Positions 24,839-37,010 of a stretch of DNA of 64,000 nucleotides are shown piece after piece. A program made the position numbers and the translations under genes. How positions within the stretch are numbered: the stretch's first letter is position 1; each line of letters opens with the position of its first letter. The notes beneath the pieces were generated by a model. It was not told the DNA's origin, did not search any database, and worked only from the letters and a program-made list of their open reading frames with translations. This DNA is from Rotaria sp. Silwood1 (Eukaryota > Rotifera > Eurotatoria > Philodinida > Philodinidae): positions 694,492-758,491 of the forward strand of contig CAJNOP010000084.1 of assembly GCA_905250075.1 (NCBI GenBank), written 5' to 3'.

Positions 24839-25240
24839 ATGTCTTCAAATCAAATCCAACTATCAAAATTTGAATTAATACGCAATGAAGTTTTACTGGA
24901 AATTCTTGAGTATTTTTCATCCTATGATATATTTCAAACATTTTATTATCTCAATAAACGTTATAATGCTTTACTTTTTTCACTTTATCTTCGTATGGGT
25001 CTGCTAAATATATCGAAAAAGTCTTTCGATTATTATGATTATTATATATTTTCTCTTGTTGCAAAACATATTATTTCATTTCGTCGTGAAGATAAATTTG
25101 TTCGTTTATTATATCAAATTCTTTTATCTTATTTTATTTCAATAAAATATTTGACTATCTATAATATACATATTGAAAGTTGTCAATCTATTGTCTTACA
25201 GTTAAATAAATCACGACAACTTATTTGTTTAAATCTATAG
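24839..25240 (+). CDS. Truncated F-box protein
   Basis: 133 residues. An F-box-like domain occupies about residues 9-48 (LIRNEVLLEILEYFSSYDIF then QTFYYLNKRYNALL), followed by helical sequence ending IYNIHIESCQSIV and QLICLNL. Relatives of this type normally run 400 or more residues with an LRR-like tail, so the protein appears cut after its first quarter. The stop lies 16 bp before the telomere-like array at 25256 and about 85 bp before a LINE fragment. A clear ATTTTATAG acceptor ends at 24822, 16 bp before the ATG. Whether the truncated product functions is unknown. Confidence 0.7.
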   Translation: MSSNQIQLSKFELIRNEVLLEILEYFSSYDIFQTFYYLNKRYNALLFSLYLRMGLLNISKKSFDYYDYYIFSLVAKHIISFRREDKFVRLLYQILLSYFISIKYLTIYNIHIESCQSIVLQLNKSRQLICLNL

Positions 25241-25255
25241 AATACAATCTGATAA

Positions 25256-25316
25256 GGGTGTGGGTGTGGGTGTGGATATGGGTGTGAATCTTCCGTCCAT
25301 TTACACCCACACCCGC
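25256..25316. repeat. Telomere-like inverted array between two truncated genes
   Basis: GGGTGTGGGTGTGGGTGTGG then GGGTGTGAATC, a 10-base spacer, and TTTACACCCACACCCGC. Near-perfect TGTGGG units. Truncated F-box gene on the left, 5'-truncated LINE on the right. Confidence 0.85.
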
Positions 25317-25324
25317 AAGAACAT

Positions 25325-26054
25325 ATAGTATGAAGCAAAACTACGAATCTTTCGAGCATGTATAGTATCTATATTGTTACATGAAAGTGAAGTCTGGGCT
25401 TTAACTAATATTTAAGAGTAACGATTAAATTCCTATTACATGAAAAGTCGTCGAACAATCATTGGAGCAAATCTCGAAGATCGACTATCGAATACGAAAA
25501 CATTAAAACTCACTGAACAGCCACAATTAGATATTATCATGAGAAGAAATAGGCTGAAATGTTTTGGTCATGTAAACAGGATGAATAAGGATAACAATAA
25601 ACCGATGCTGCCGAAAAAACTTATGTTCTCTTATTTTCCAGGTGTCAATCGACCTCAACATCATGGCATTAGAGAAAGATATGAAGACAAGATAAAAGCT
25701 GACATCGAACAATCCGATAGTACCAACTGGAGACGAGACACCATGGATAGAAACAAATGGTGCCAGGTCATCAACCGATCCGTACACGTTTATATGCCAA
25801 GCTTCAGTATTAAAGAAACAGTTCACGATGACAGACAGCGTGCACTACGAAGGCGTGCTAAAGAAGCAACCCACAAGACCGTAACAACTGAACCAAATCC
25901 AACTTCAACGATGGCACCACTAACAACAAAGAAATCGAATGAATATCCCAATTGCAGTCGTATTTCTATATTTTTGATCTTCACCCTACACCGGCAACGG
26001 TACGAGAATTTCTTCCTGTCTTCCTGTACATTAAGACATACAATCTTTAATTAA
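25325..26054 (+). mobile_element. Non-LTR retrotransposon (LINE) 3' fragment
   Basis: The end of a LINE reverse-transcriptase ORF. At about 25338-25415 the translation is KLRIFRACIVSILLHESEVW, the '[17 protein letters not shown]' block that follows the RT domain. After a stop the frame at 25440-26054 gives MKSRRTIIGANLEDRLSN, then RLKCFGHVNRMN, followed by basic sequence with TNWRRDTMDRNKWC, the usual 'RRLRWFGHV.RM ... W..LA.DR.KW' tail of such elements. The RT core and endonuclease are missing, so it is 5'-truncated and has at least one inactivating change. Clade not decided from this part. Confidence 0.75.
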
Positions 26055-26059
26055 GCATT

Positions 26060-27240
26060 CACAAGTACAAGTCATAGTATTGTTATTATTGTTGATAAAG
26101 CCGATGATCACACTTACTTTGATAATGATAATCGGGCGGGAAAACCAATCATTATAAAGATCATATCTCATGATGATTATTGAAATGGCAAAATTTTAAA
26201 GCCACACCCATACCCTTCCTTCAAAGCGATTCTTCCGAAAAACACATATACACCATTGATAAAGATGCATTGATCACGATGATTCAAAACTTTTTGAAGT
26301 TTTCGAAAACTTAAAATCAACAGAATAAGACATAGTATAAAGATGTACAGAACGCGATAAACCTTTTCCACAAACTTTTAACTTTCACGTGATCTAATTT
26401 CAAGTAAACCTTTTCAAATAAGAATATGGAACATTATCATCAAAATTTTACCAATAAAACAATCTTTCCACTCTACAACTCTTCCTAACGACTTATCTGC
26501 AACTGCTTAAGAGGAATCGTTAAAACAGTCATCGTCGAGTCATGAAATCCAAGTCTTCTAAATGCTTGATCTCGCTCATTCCTTGAAAACAAACTCGACG
26601 CAACATGCACTTAATTTTGCTCAAGAAAACACACAACTTGATGTCCTAGAAACATCCGCACCATCAATTCTGTCATCGACCCCGACAGAACACAGATGGG
26701 ATTTTCATCTACTCAACTTTCCAAAACTTCATGCTGCTAGATCTTTCCAAATCATTATGATACCATAGAACCCATGATGATATTCCTTATTCCCTAGATA
26801 AGCCATTGTTTCATATTATAAAGCCATTGATATCTTTCCTCTAGTCCTGACTATCTCTGTAAGCCATTTCCCCGAACATACGAAACACGGTACTTTCAAC
26901 TTCAAGGTCTTGTCCAATAGTTGTAACCAGTTGTAATACGCTATGCATCTCATCATTCTAAACACCAAATACAGTTGAATGTCTTGCAAAAGTTGGAATC
27001 CTTCATTGTCTCCAAGAGTCCGATAGGCTTTATACGGCTGTTTTTGGGAGAATATCGCTTTGCGATGATTATCACTTCGGGATGTCATAAAATTCTTGAA
27101 TTCTGAGAAAGTACACAATCTGTTTCCATAATCTTCAGACCAAATATTGCTTCATGACTTGAAATACTTGAAATCCTTGCTAGACTCATCGAATTCAACA
27201 GCACTTCTCTCGAGACTTCTCAAAGTATCAATTTAAAAGG
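26060..27240. other. Degenerate repetitive DNA, no gene seen
   Basis: Scattered 'GAAATCCTTG', 'GGAATCCTT' and 'CATGATGATATTCC' phrases resemble the ~180-bp satellite at 31.9-37 kb, in very decayed form (most visible at 26530-27210). Open frames at 26177-26371 and 26816-27118 look fortuitous. Confidence 0.4.
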
Positions 27241-27717
27241 CTTCACACTTCGTGATCGTGTCTAATCCTTGGCATACCACATAATTCCCTGTCCTCTTCG
27301 CTACTCTGCAGAGATAGAACTCGTTCCATGTACATCAACCCACGAAAGTATTGATTTGGTCCTAGAGCAAGGGGGAAAAAACTGAATTTTTGATTTACGA
27401 GATTGACTTGATTGACAGTGATTATCCACTCTCTTTTATATCGAGAAAACATCAGTCCGAGTTCTTTTTCGACCAATATAATATTTTTATGGCTGAACAA
27501 CAGGAAAATACTGTGACTCTACATGTAAATCTTGATACAAAACTTGAATATACAAATGAAAAAAAAACGAAATAAACTGCAGTCATATTTTTAGCGAGGA
27601 AAATAAAAGCAGATTAAATCTCTGATGTCCGTTAAAATTACCTTCCAACAGTTTATTTAACACCTGTAAAAGATAAGATGAGATTCGAATATGAAGAACT
27701 CGAATGGAAATATATTT

Positions 27718-30248
27718 TTAGTTGTTAGTCATAACACGTTTTAAACGATCTGAAGACAAAGTAGACTTGTTATTTGAAAGAAGCCAGGCAGCTGTCTGTT
27801 TATATAAATATTTTTTTGTACCATCAATATTGACGATAAAGTACGACTTAGCCAACGTTGGATTAATACAGTCAAAAACTCGCATTTCTTGAAAAGTAGT
27901 CGAACTAACATTGCAAAGATGATCAGATAGATAATCTTCGTCATCGCCGCCATCGATTGAATCTTCATTATCGGCGTAATTTTCGGTAGTATCCACTCCT
28001 TCACAGCTGCTGTCATCTGAATCTGAGTTAAAGTTTGGATCGTGTTCGTTAAGATGTGAATAATCGACTATTTTTGATTTTTGAAGTTGAACGCTAGCCA
28101 ATTTTGTCATTTTTTCCAATGATGAAATTTGATGTGGTTGATACATGTTCAAATCACACACAAGATGGCTGGCATAAGAATACGCTTGTAAAATAGTATT
28201 CTCAATCGCATCAACTGTTAGGTCTATGGTAGAAGATGATGATAAAGAAAATATTTGTTTGGAATCGATGGTCTTAGACTGTTTATGATGGCGTGGAAAT
28301 AAAAAGCCCTTACTTGTATCATTGCTGTTGTTGCTACTTGTTTGACATTTAATAGAATTTAGATATGATAATTTTTTCGCTAGCTGCAAAAACTGATCTC
28401 TACGAAGTTTACAATTGACAAAAATGATCCTGACATAGCTCGGCATGATCAAAATGTACTTTCAAAAGTTTATAAGTTGAATAGAGATACGTTTAAGCAT
28501 GCTGTTGGTAATTTGTGTTGAATAATGAGCAAGACGAGTGTATGACTATTAATCTCGATAGAAAAGACTAATGGTAAAGTAACAAAGTATTGCTGCTTTG
28601 TATTTTTCTTTCGTTGTATATGCAAAGAAAATAATTCAGGCAGAGTTGAACCGAGCTCGCTTTTCGTTTTTTTGCTTAACCAAATGTAACAAAACCGAAT
28701 AATGCAAACAGTTCTACATGCATAATAAATTCGATCAATATAGTGTGTTTCCTTATTTATAAAAGCAAATCGAATATCTCGGATTAGCTACAATATAAAA
28801 AAGGATATATGAAGTTTTTAAATAGTTGCTATAAAGTTGTAAAAAAGCATACGTCGAGATAAATCTTAGTTGCTTGTGATGCTGGTATAGAAGTGAGTTC
28901 ATTAAGAACAGTTTCACTTGATATCTTTTCGCAAGATCAGAAATTCTGTTTATCCTTTGACAGAATGTCTGACTTAACCAAATTATGATTCAATTTTGAG
29001 GATGATTCGATTAATTGTAGAATACGAGGCGTTGACGGTTTCTCATAAAAAACCAATGCCAAATCTACAAAACGGAAAGAGAAGTAGAATAAAAACCATT
29101 GAATCCTTAAATTAATCAAATCGCCTTAGGAATATCAACATAAAACGCATTATCACGTAGATGAAATTGTTGATTTGGCATATCAGCAAAAAATCCCATA
29201 AAGCGACTTTCACACCTTTTTTATCACACTAATCGACAATGCTCATCCATCACATTAAAATGTCTAGAATCGTGAAATGATTATTGGTGCCGCAGGTGGA
29301 CAAGATGAATGGCGAAGAAGAAGCAAGACTTATATTAATAGGTTGAATCATATGGAGATTGAGAAAATACGATTTCTTTGATGTGTAAAACCAGTTTTCG
29401 AGTTCAGCAAAAGAGTCAGTCAAAAAAAATATTGATTTGTGGTAAACCATCTTCAAGATGAGACGCGAAGCCAACAAATGTATTCGATTGGACGTTATAT
29501 ATTGTTCGAGGAATTACAGCGGTACAGCCTTCAGATGAGAAAATGAAATTTGTCTTCTGTAATGAAAGATGATCAAAAATAAGATTGTATCTGAATTTGT
29601 CTTCTACAAATCGATTTGTGGTAGAATTGAGGGAAACTTCAATGACCGGTAAACATGGAAGTAGACCGAGAATGTTAAGACGAATAAACTCGTAGACATT
29701 TTGATCACCGAGAATGAACAGACATGAAGCGAAATCACGTATGGAATCAATGTAAGAATAACGGATCTTGGCATGATCATGATTCGAAATAATCGTTTCG
29801 ACTACTGTGTATTTAAATTCAGTGGAAGAATCATTCGATAGCAACGAATAGTTTTCAAAGAAAAACGTATAACTTGTCGAAGAAAAGGATGTTGATAGAG
29901 AAGAGCGGCAGAAATGATCAAATCATTTGACATGGATAGATTTCTTTGTTGAAGCATCCGTAATTTTTGAATGAAAGAATTGCCTTGGAATAAAAGTCCT
30001 TCCTTTGCTATAAAACTGCCATTGACTAAAGTGATTCCCACTTTGTTTTTTATCGAAAGAGAAGATCGAGCGAATCATGATGAAAAAATGCAAATAGATC
30101 ATGTATACGAAGAAGACAGATAATCCACCGAGTTCACTTCGAGAAAACGTAAGATTTCAACCATTGTTAGACTACATTGTTCTTTTACTACTTGAAAAAA
30201 AGCTTCATCTTGAAGCTCGAAGATGTTAGTTTGTAACGGGATACACAT
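27718..30248 (-). pseudogene. Decayed gene of an unrecognised multicopy family (copy B)
   Basis: Read on the minus strand from an ATG at 30248: CIPLQTNIFELQDEAFFQVV then MVEILRFLEVNSVDYLSSS, two frameshifts, and KVGITLVNGSFIAKEGLLFQ. This N-terminal block aligns with that of copy A (31525). After another frame change come SSTEFKYTVVETIISNHD, FIFSSEGCTAVIPRTIYNVQ and FASHLEDGLPQINIFF (29416-29844), a frame change in a T-run, and DSFAELENWFYTSKKS (29250-29477). Further native-looking pieces follow at 29111-29200 (MGFFADMPNQQFHLRDNAFY), 28937-29077 and 28853-28920. A last exon at 27718-28452 (up to 244 residues) has an acidic Ser/Asp stretch and ends KYLYKQTAAWLL then LSSDRLKRVMTNN. Many frame changes indicate a pseudogene. 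The family seems repetitive (a DSFAELKTW piece recurs at 61.7 kb) and may be transposon-related; I cannot name it. Confidence 0.5.
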
Positions 30249-30574
30249 TAATGATTTCTATTGACAGTAAACTTGAAGATTTGAGAAATACAATTTTAAT
30301 ATATTAATCTGAAACATCAACTAATGAATTCAACAGAGTCAAGTAATTAAAAATAGTTTATTGATCAAAATGAGCTGTCTATCTTTTATAAACGAAGGTC
30401 AGAATCTAATCGAAAATCATTTGCCTGAATGTCTATAAATACACCAACAACAAAACAGTCGAAAAGATATAATCCATATAATCACCTAGAGTAATAATGA
30501 GTCAAAACAAATAGAGATTAATTCAAGTGCAAATAAAAAGTTAGGATTAAAACTAAATAAATAAGAAGTACTGA

Positions 30575-31525
30575 TTAGAGACACAAATATCTAATTAAAT
30601 CGCTGTCTTTTTCTCTTAGATACATTTGAAGCGGAAGGAGTACGATTATTAACTTTTGAAGATTTAGATATAATGGAATTTGATTTGATTGACGTGGAGT
30701 TGGTGAGATTAATGGAGTTGTCATAGTTAACTCTGCTTGACTATCATTTTCTTGATCATCATCAGTGTTGTGATCGTCGCCTGAATTTTGTTTTTTACAG
30801 ATGATCAATGAACATTTGCCGAATTTGAAATGTCGATAGATATTCGAAAACTAAATCAAAGGATCTTTTTTAGTACACAAAATTTAAAGATTAAATTATG
30901 CAATCTCTTACTATAAGAATTCCTCGTTTTTGTGCAATAGCATTTTTCGTGCCACATTTACACCGACTAAGATAATTCCATCTCGTTGTTTATTTAATTC
31001 AACAAGAAAATCGATACCTTGTTGAAAATTTGTATTCATAAAATTTAGTTCTTGTTGGTTTTTCTTAAGCCAATCGATAATAGTTGTTGAAATTCTATTT
31101 GACATCTGATCTATAAGAGGATTAGATGTAGTTGAAAAATTAAGTGATGACAAGTTAGATAAATTAGTAAACATTGATATATCTGATGGTGAAGTTGTAT
31201 GAATTGTCGAATAGTATGTCGGTACAGTTGTTGTTGCTAGATTGGACGACATGGTGCTCGGAGCTCTTTTAAGGAGTTTGATGAGATTACTAATCGATGA
31301 TTCAAGACCTGGTAGAAGAGCAACGGATCCGTCACGTAATGTAATGCACATATTATTTTTAAGATCATTTAATTGATCAGATTCAAGACGCAGTACATCA
31401 GTACATTCTTTACATCCAAGAAATGAGTCAACTCCATTACAATTTTGAAAGGCACGCAGCTCTGCCACTCGCTTTCCAGAAATTTGCCGAAGAAAATCAT
31501 AAAATGCTTCATCTCGTAGATCCAT
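30575..31525 (-). pseudogene. Second member of the same multicopy family (copy A), partial
   Basis: The preferred start is the ATG at 31525 (MDLRDEAFYDFLRQISGKR), because the open sequence before it is low-complexity and hydrophobic. The N-terminal ~95 residues (RAFQNCNGVDSFLGCKE, RDGSVALLPGLESSISNL) match copy B's N-terminus in order and spacing. A Ser/Thr-rich linker follows, then helical sequence to a stop at 30911. At 30575-30808 there is an acidic run (DDHNTDDDQENDSQ) and, one frame away, a Ser-rich stretch ending KRKRQRFN before a stop, a possible nuclear localisation signal. The middle and C-terminal blocks of copy B are absent. Tandem, same strand, immediately upstream of copy B. Function unknown. 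Confidence 0.5.
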
Positions 31526-31939
31526 ATTATTCAAAGGAAGTACTTTTTGTATCCATATGTCAATATTTCGAAATAGGTATATCAAAAACAGCAGAATTAA
31601 GAAATGAACAGTTCGTCTGTGAGTTTGTGTGAATAGATGGAAATGAAATGGTAGCAACAAGACAAAGAGATATTTATTTTTTTTTCTCATTCTGTCTTGT
31701 GTCACATGAACGCATGAACATACGACAAGAAAAAAGAAAAATATCGACTGTCTATTGCTCATCATGGCTGTCCTGAATTTATAGAATATACGACGATATA
31801 GTTCTTTCTGCACTGACAACTATTATGTAAAGTGAATGACAATTAGCGTTATTATTTTCAATAAAAATCAGTTTATTCTGAATAATTATTAACAGTTACT
31901 CTTGATTGACAATGATTATTTTGATTGCAATGAGCTTTT

Positions 31940-34088
31940 CCACCCTTGTCCTAAAATATCATAGAATCTCTACAAAAACCTATGAATATCTCGATTTGCA
32001 TGATTTCTCAATTCGACATCTTCTACAATCCTTCAAATCTGATCTAGTCCACCGTCGAAAATATTAACCTTGATATTAGACATTTTTTCATGTCGTGAAA
32101 TCCTTAAAATCGTGAACGCGCAAATAAAGTCCTATACTCTCTATAAAGGGTTTTCTGGAGAATACAATTTGCTTGATTTCTCAATAAGACATTTTTTGAA
32201 ATCCTTCGAATCTCATAGAATCCACCATCAGGGTCTATATTCTGAAAACCGATATAGTATCTTCTTAGGGCATCCTTGAGTTCGTTGCTGTGCGATAATA
32301 GTTCTATAATCTCTATAACAAGTTTCCGGAAGAACATGATTTCATTCATCTTCCAGCTCGAGATCTTTTGAAATCAGAGGGTCAAACAGGTCATTGGGCC
32401 TATCTGTCGTGCGTTTTCTGCATTTTCAATAAAAACAACTTCATTTCTTGAGTAGAAAGTGCAGATTTCAAAATTTAATATCGAGAATTTTTTCTCTGCA
32501 ATGTAAGAAATAATTTTTGAATCAGGTTAACTCAGCAAAATCAGGAGTAACAATAAATTATCATTCAATTGTTCATTGTCCATTCATTCATTTAGTTTAT
32601 TTATACGTTTCGGTAGATTAAGCATCACACTTGTTAAATGGTTGTTCCAAAAGTTTTACATCAAACATTTAGGTAGTATTAGATATTTATAGTTTCTTAT
32701 GCGTTCCCACTAAAAAGTCATCGTCCATTTCTTCATAAAATTACGTAAGACGATTAAAATTGAAAAGCAGCTTTTCCTCAACATTGAAAGCTTCTGTCTT
32801 GTTTCCACTCAATACTGATATACTTCAATGAATAAATAGATGTTTCATTTCGTCATGTTATTTTGATATCAAAACACTTTTCTCTCCTCTTACAAAGACA
32901 GTTTTCTACTTCTACTCAATTATTATCCAATTATTGGTACACAAAAAGAAAAGACATGCCTCATCAAGCAGGCAAGCCAGGCCGATGAAAATCAAAGACA
33001 GGCACACGACCACAAAAAGCTTCATAGGTTGTCAAGTGCCAGCAACCTATGAAGAAAATAAGAATATTTCCATCTCTGCCTCCAGTACTTGACATATCAT
33101 AGAATCCAAAATGTATTTGACTATTCTCCATAAAAGCCACTACTCAAAGCCATCCGATCCTCGGAATTCTTGGATATCTATAATACTGCCATATCCTATA
33201 GACGGATATTCGAACGATCTCAATTTCAATGTCGTTTCGCGTCTTGATGTTGTCGACATCTTCCAAACTGATACATTCCCTTATGCACTGCAACATTCTC
33301 AGACCCAGACATTTCTACTGCCATGAAATCCATGGAGTCCTTCGTTGCTGCTGAGGACCATTGTGTACACAACGAAGGTTTTCAGGACATACTCTTCTGT
33401 GCCGTTTCGCACTTCCAGAGCATTTAGCATCCTTGGAATCATATACAATCCATCATGAACCACAAGGCCCTGTATACCATATCTTTCTTGATCACTTACA
33501 ATCTATCATAAGCTATCGAAGACCTATACTAACAACAGTCGCTGCCAGGATATCACAATTTAAACAGGTTGCCACTTCGAATTCCTTTGGATTCACAGCA
33601 ATCTGATACAATCCATCATGACCCATCATATTCTCCTTACACCATATTCTTTTCTGTCATCGCACGATTCGAATATGTGGTATCCTCCAACACCTTCATA
33701 GTCACCAAAGAAAGTTACTAGGATACCTCAATTTACAATGTTTTCATCTTCAGCATCTTTTGCAATCCTTGGAATCTGCTAAAATTCATCATAATCTACA
33801 ACATTCTGCATGTCAGATATTGTTTCATTACATCGAAACCTTGGAATCCTTGATATCGGCTAAAAGCCCTATGGTGACCAAATGGGATTTTTACCAGGTC
33901 TAGACTTCCATGCTTTCCCAATTCCCGATATTTTGGAATCCTTGGAATCGGATAGAATTCATTATGATCTACAATATTCGAAATGCCAAACATTGTTTTA
34001 CATCATGGAATCTTTGGAATCCTTGGTATCCTCTGAAAGTCCCATGGTGAGCATAGGGGTTTTAAGGAGGTACAGAGTTGGGCTACTT
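31940..34088. repeat. Left, decayed part of a ~180-bp satellite
   Basis: Imperfect recurrences of phrases such as 'GGAATCCTTGG', 'TGATAGAATTCATCATGATC', 'CAGACATTGTTT' and 'CCTATGGTGACCATAGGGG'. The unit is clearest at 33790-34080, where two successive copies can be aligned with those at 36.2-37.0 kb; before 33 kb it is very diverged. Several short open frames here reflect the repeat, not genes. Confidence 0.6.
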
Positions 34089-34258
34089 CTCATTTGCGAT
34101 CATAAGTCAAATAAAATTTTAAAATTCTATGAAGGTTTTAAAATTCAGTAAACAATAAAATTTAAATTAATTTAATTTTCAAGTTTTTGTTGATGAATAC
34201 TTCTATTTGAAAATTTTCAACTTTCAACTTGAGATCGCATCGAATTTAGCAAGATATC

Positions 34259-34690
34259 AGAGTTCGCTCGTGTTTTCAATACAATCTCTATGTATAGATT
34301 TAGGAAGATGTAGAGTTCGCCACTGTTTTCAATACAATTTCTATCTATAAATTTAGGAAGATGTAGAGTTCGCTAGTGCTTTCAATACAATTTCTATCTA
34401 TATATTTAGGAAGATGTAGAGTTCGCTCGTGTTTTCAATACAATTTCTATCTATAAATTCAGGAAGATGTAGAGTTCGCTCTTGTTTTCTATGTTATTTC
34501 TATACTTTTTTTTGGGAAGATGTAGAGTTCGCCACTGTTTTCAATACAATTTCTATCTATAAATGTAGGAAGATGTAGAGTTCGCTCTTGTTTTCTATGT
34601 TATTGCTATACTTTTTTTTTGGGAAGATGTAGAGTTCGCCACTGTTTTCAATACAATTTCTATCTGTAGATTTTGGAAGATGTAGAGTTC
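34259..34690 (+). repeat. 53-bp tandem array, left arm
   Basis: About eight units of 53 bp (one 54). Two alternating subtypes exist: one with TTTCAATACAATTTCTATCT, one with TTTTCTATGTTATTTCTATAC. The unit begins AGAGTTCGCTCGTGTTTTCA. Confidence 0.9.
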
Positions 34691-35595
34691 GCTAGAAAAT
34701 CCAGCATAAATCTAACTGAATGTAAAAAAGATTTAGAAGTGTCGCGTGTAGTCTGTTTGAAGGTAAGCGAATGCGGTCTGAGAGTGTCACTTCTCATTTT
34801 GGAAGATCAGTGTAAGAACATGGCAGCGAAAGAAAATTTGTTTTACATTTCAAGGTATTTGATTCAAAAGGTTTTATCAGCTCTGAAGTAATTATGAATT
34901 TTGCTGCTTCACCAAAAAGAAGATTTTATAAGTGAGGTATACTATCGAAGAAATTGTTTTAAAAAAACGCCAATGAAATCTTTTCGCATTTTAAACGAGG
35001 TCACTGAAATAGGTTGATCGCGAGAGAGTTTTTATAAAAACGTTTTTGGGACGTAGTCAGATCATAGATTTAGTTTAAGTACTATGTATCTTAATCTTAA
35101 TCAGGAACACCTTTTGGAAGGTGATATGCTTAATTCTCATATTGAAAAACGAACTCTAATATAGCTCGAGCAAGGGGCAAAAAAAAGAAAGTTTAGATGA
35201 AGATCGAAGGGAGCTTCGAATTGTTTCTCTCATGTTTCACAAGCATGGTTCAATATCCATTTAAAGTGTTACCTCGATGGACGCTTGTTTGAAGAGAACT
35301 CTAATACCAACACCTAAATCTTGTCCCGTTTACATTGTTTCCACAGTTTTGTTGTTGAATAATTATATATTTGGGTTCCAATTAGTTTCTTTTCAGTGGA
35401 CTGTTTATCTTATGTTAGTATGGAAACTACATAGAGATCCCATACAAAAACAGGCTTATGACGTTCATATCGGTAATTCGATCCAATGAACTCTAAATAT
35501 GAGACTTAATTTAGAAAAAGAAGAAGAGCACTACGTAGTTTAGCACACTCTACTAATAAGAGCTGAATATATCGAAACCCTGCAGGCATATATCA

Positions 35596-35930
35596 AACGA
35601 ACTCTACATCTTCCTAAACCAGAATATAGAAATAACATAGACAACAAGAGCGAACTCTACATCTTCCTAAACTAAAATATAGAAATTACATAGAAAACAG
35701 TGGCGAACTCTACATCTTCCTGAATTTATAGATAGAAATTGTATTGAAAGCACTAGCGAACTCTACATCTTCCTAAATTTATAGATAGAAATTGTATTGA
35801 AAACACGAGCGAACCCTACATCTTCCCAAATTTATAGATAGAAATTGTATTGAAAGCACTAGCGAGCTCTACATCTTCCCAAGAAAGTATAGAAATAACA
35901 TAGAAAACAAGAGCGAACTCTACAAATTCC
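35596..35930 (-). repeat. 53-bp tandem array, right arm, inverted
   Basis: Six to seven units of 53 bp (last spacing 51), complementary to the array at 34259-34690, with the same two subtypes. Confidence 0.9.
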
Positions 35931-36163
35931 AATTCTTCAAACAAAATGGCTGTTAAAATTCGTTTCAGTAAAAAATATTAAATAATAAAAGTAACGATTT
36001 TAATTTTCGGAGTTTTTTTCGAAGAAATGAGTTTTAACGAATTAAAAATTGAAAATTTGACACTTTCAGTAGCTTTTAATGTGAAAAATTCAAATTAATT
36101 GAAAAATGAAATATAATTTATTTTAATAAACTTTGAATTTTCGACTGTATGTTCGCAAATGAG

Positions 36164-37010
36164 AGGATACCACAGAGGTTGCGTGGTTTCCCGCTTCGCG
36201 ATCTTTTGGAATCCTTGGAATCTGATAGAATTCCTCATGATCTACAATATTCGAAATATCAGACATTCTTGTGTATCATGGAATCCTTGCAATCCTTGGT
36301 AGCCTTTGAGAGTCCTATGGTGGCCATAGGGGTTTGAAGGAGGTCCAGAGTTGCATGGTTCCCACTTCTGGATCTTTTGGAATCCCGCGAATCTGATTGA
36401 ATACATCATGATCTACAATACATGAAATACCAGACATTGTTTTATATCAGGGAATGCTTGGAATCCTTGGTATCCTCTGAACGTCCTGTAGTGACGCTAC
36501 GGGTTTTAACAAGGTCAAGAGTTCCACGGATTCCCACTTCACGATCTTTTCGAATGCTTCGAATCTGATAGAACTCATCATGATCTACAATATTCGACAC
36601 ACCAGACATTGTTTTGTATCATGAAATCCTTCGAATCCTGGCAATCCTTGGCATCCTCTGAAACTCCTATGGTGCGCACAGAGGTTTTTAGGAGGTCCAG
36701 AGTTGCATGGGTTCCCGCTTCACGATCTTTTCGAATCCTTGGAATCTGATAGAATCCATCATGGTCTACAATATTCGAAATATCAGACATTGTTTTGTAT
36801 CATGAAATCCTAGGAATCCTGGCAATCCTTGACATCCTCTGAAAGTCGTATGGTGAGCATAGAGGTTTTCAGAAGGTCCAGAGTTGCATGGGTTCCCACT
36901 TCACGATCTGTTGGAATTCTTCGAATCTAATAGAATTCATCATGATCTAGAATATTCGAAATACCAGACATTGTTTTATATCATGGAATCCTTGGAGTCG
37001 GCGGGGAAAA
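36164..37010. repeat. Satellite array, unit about 171-181 bp
   Basis: Landmark AGAGTTGCATGG-like sites at about 36173, 36347, 36518, 36699 and 36880 give spacings of 174, 171, 181 and 181 bp. Each unit carries CACGATCTTTTGGAATCC, GATAGAATTCATCATGATCT, CAGACATTGTTTTATATCAT and a GGTGAGCATAGGGGTTTT segment. It ends abruptly at about 37000 in CGGCGGGGAAAAG. Confidence 0.85.

Larger units (their letters stand above)
34089..36163. mobile_element. Foldback-like element with 53-bp tandem-repeat arms
   Basis: The boundaries are CTCATTTGCGA at 34089-34099 and TCGCAAATGAG at 36153-36163, with weaker inverted similarity continuing inward. The left arm (34259-34690) has nine occurrences of AGAGTTCGC spaced 53, 53, 53, 53, 53, 53, 54 and 53 bp. 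The right arm (35596-35930) has the same unit in opposite orientation (GCGAACTCTACATCTTCC) at 53-bp spacing, seven occurrences. The ~905-bp centre has short open frames (34673-34891, 35277-35489) without known motifs. Both outer flanks are the ~180-bp satellite in the same orientation, so the element inserted into it. This resembles Foldback elements, whose inverted arms consist of tandem repeats. Confidence 0.75.

Noticed and set aside
31526-31819. N-terminal extension of copy A with hydrophobic segments (apparent membrane protein)
   Set aside because: Low-complexity A+T-rich upstream sequence; the homologous N-terminus starts at the internal Met at 31525, as the comparison with copy B shows.
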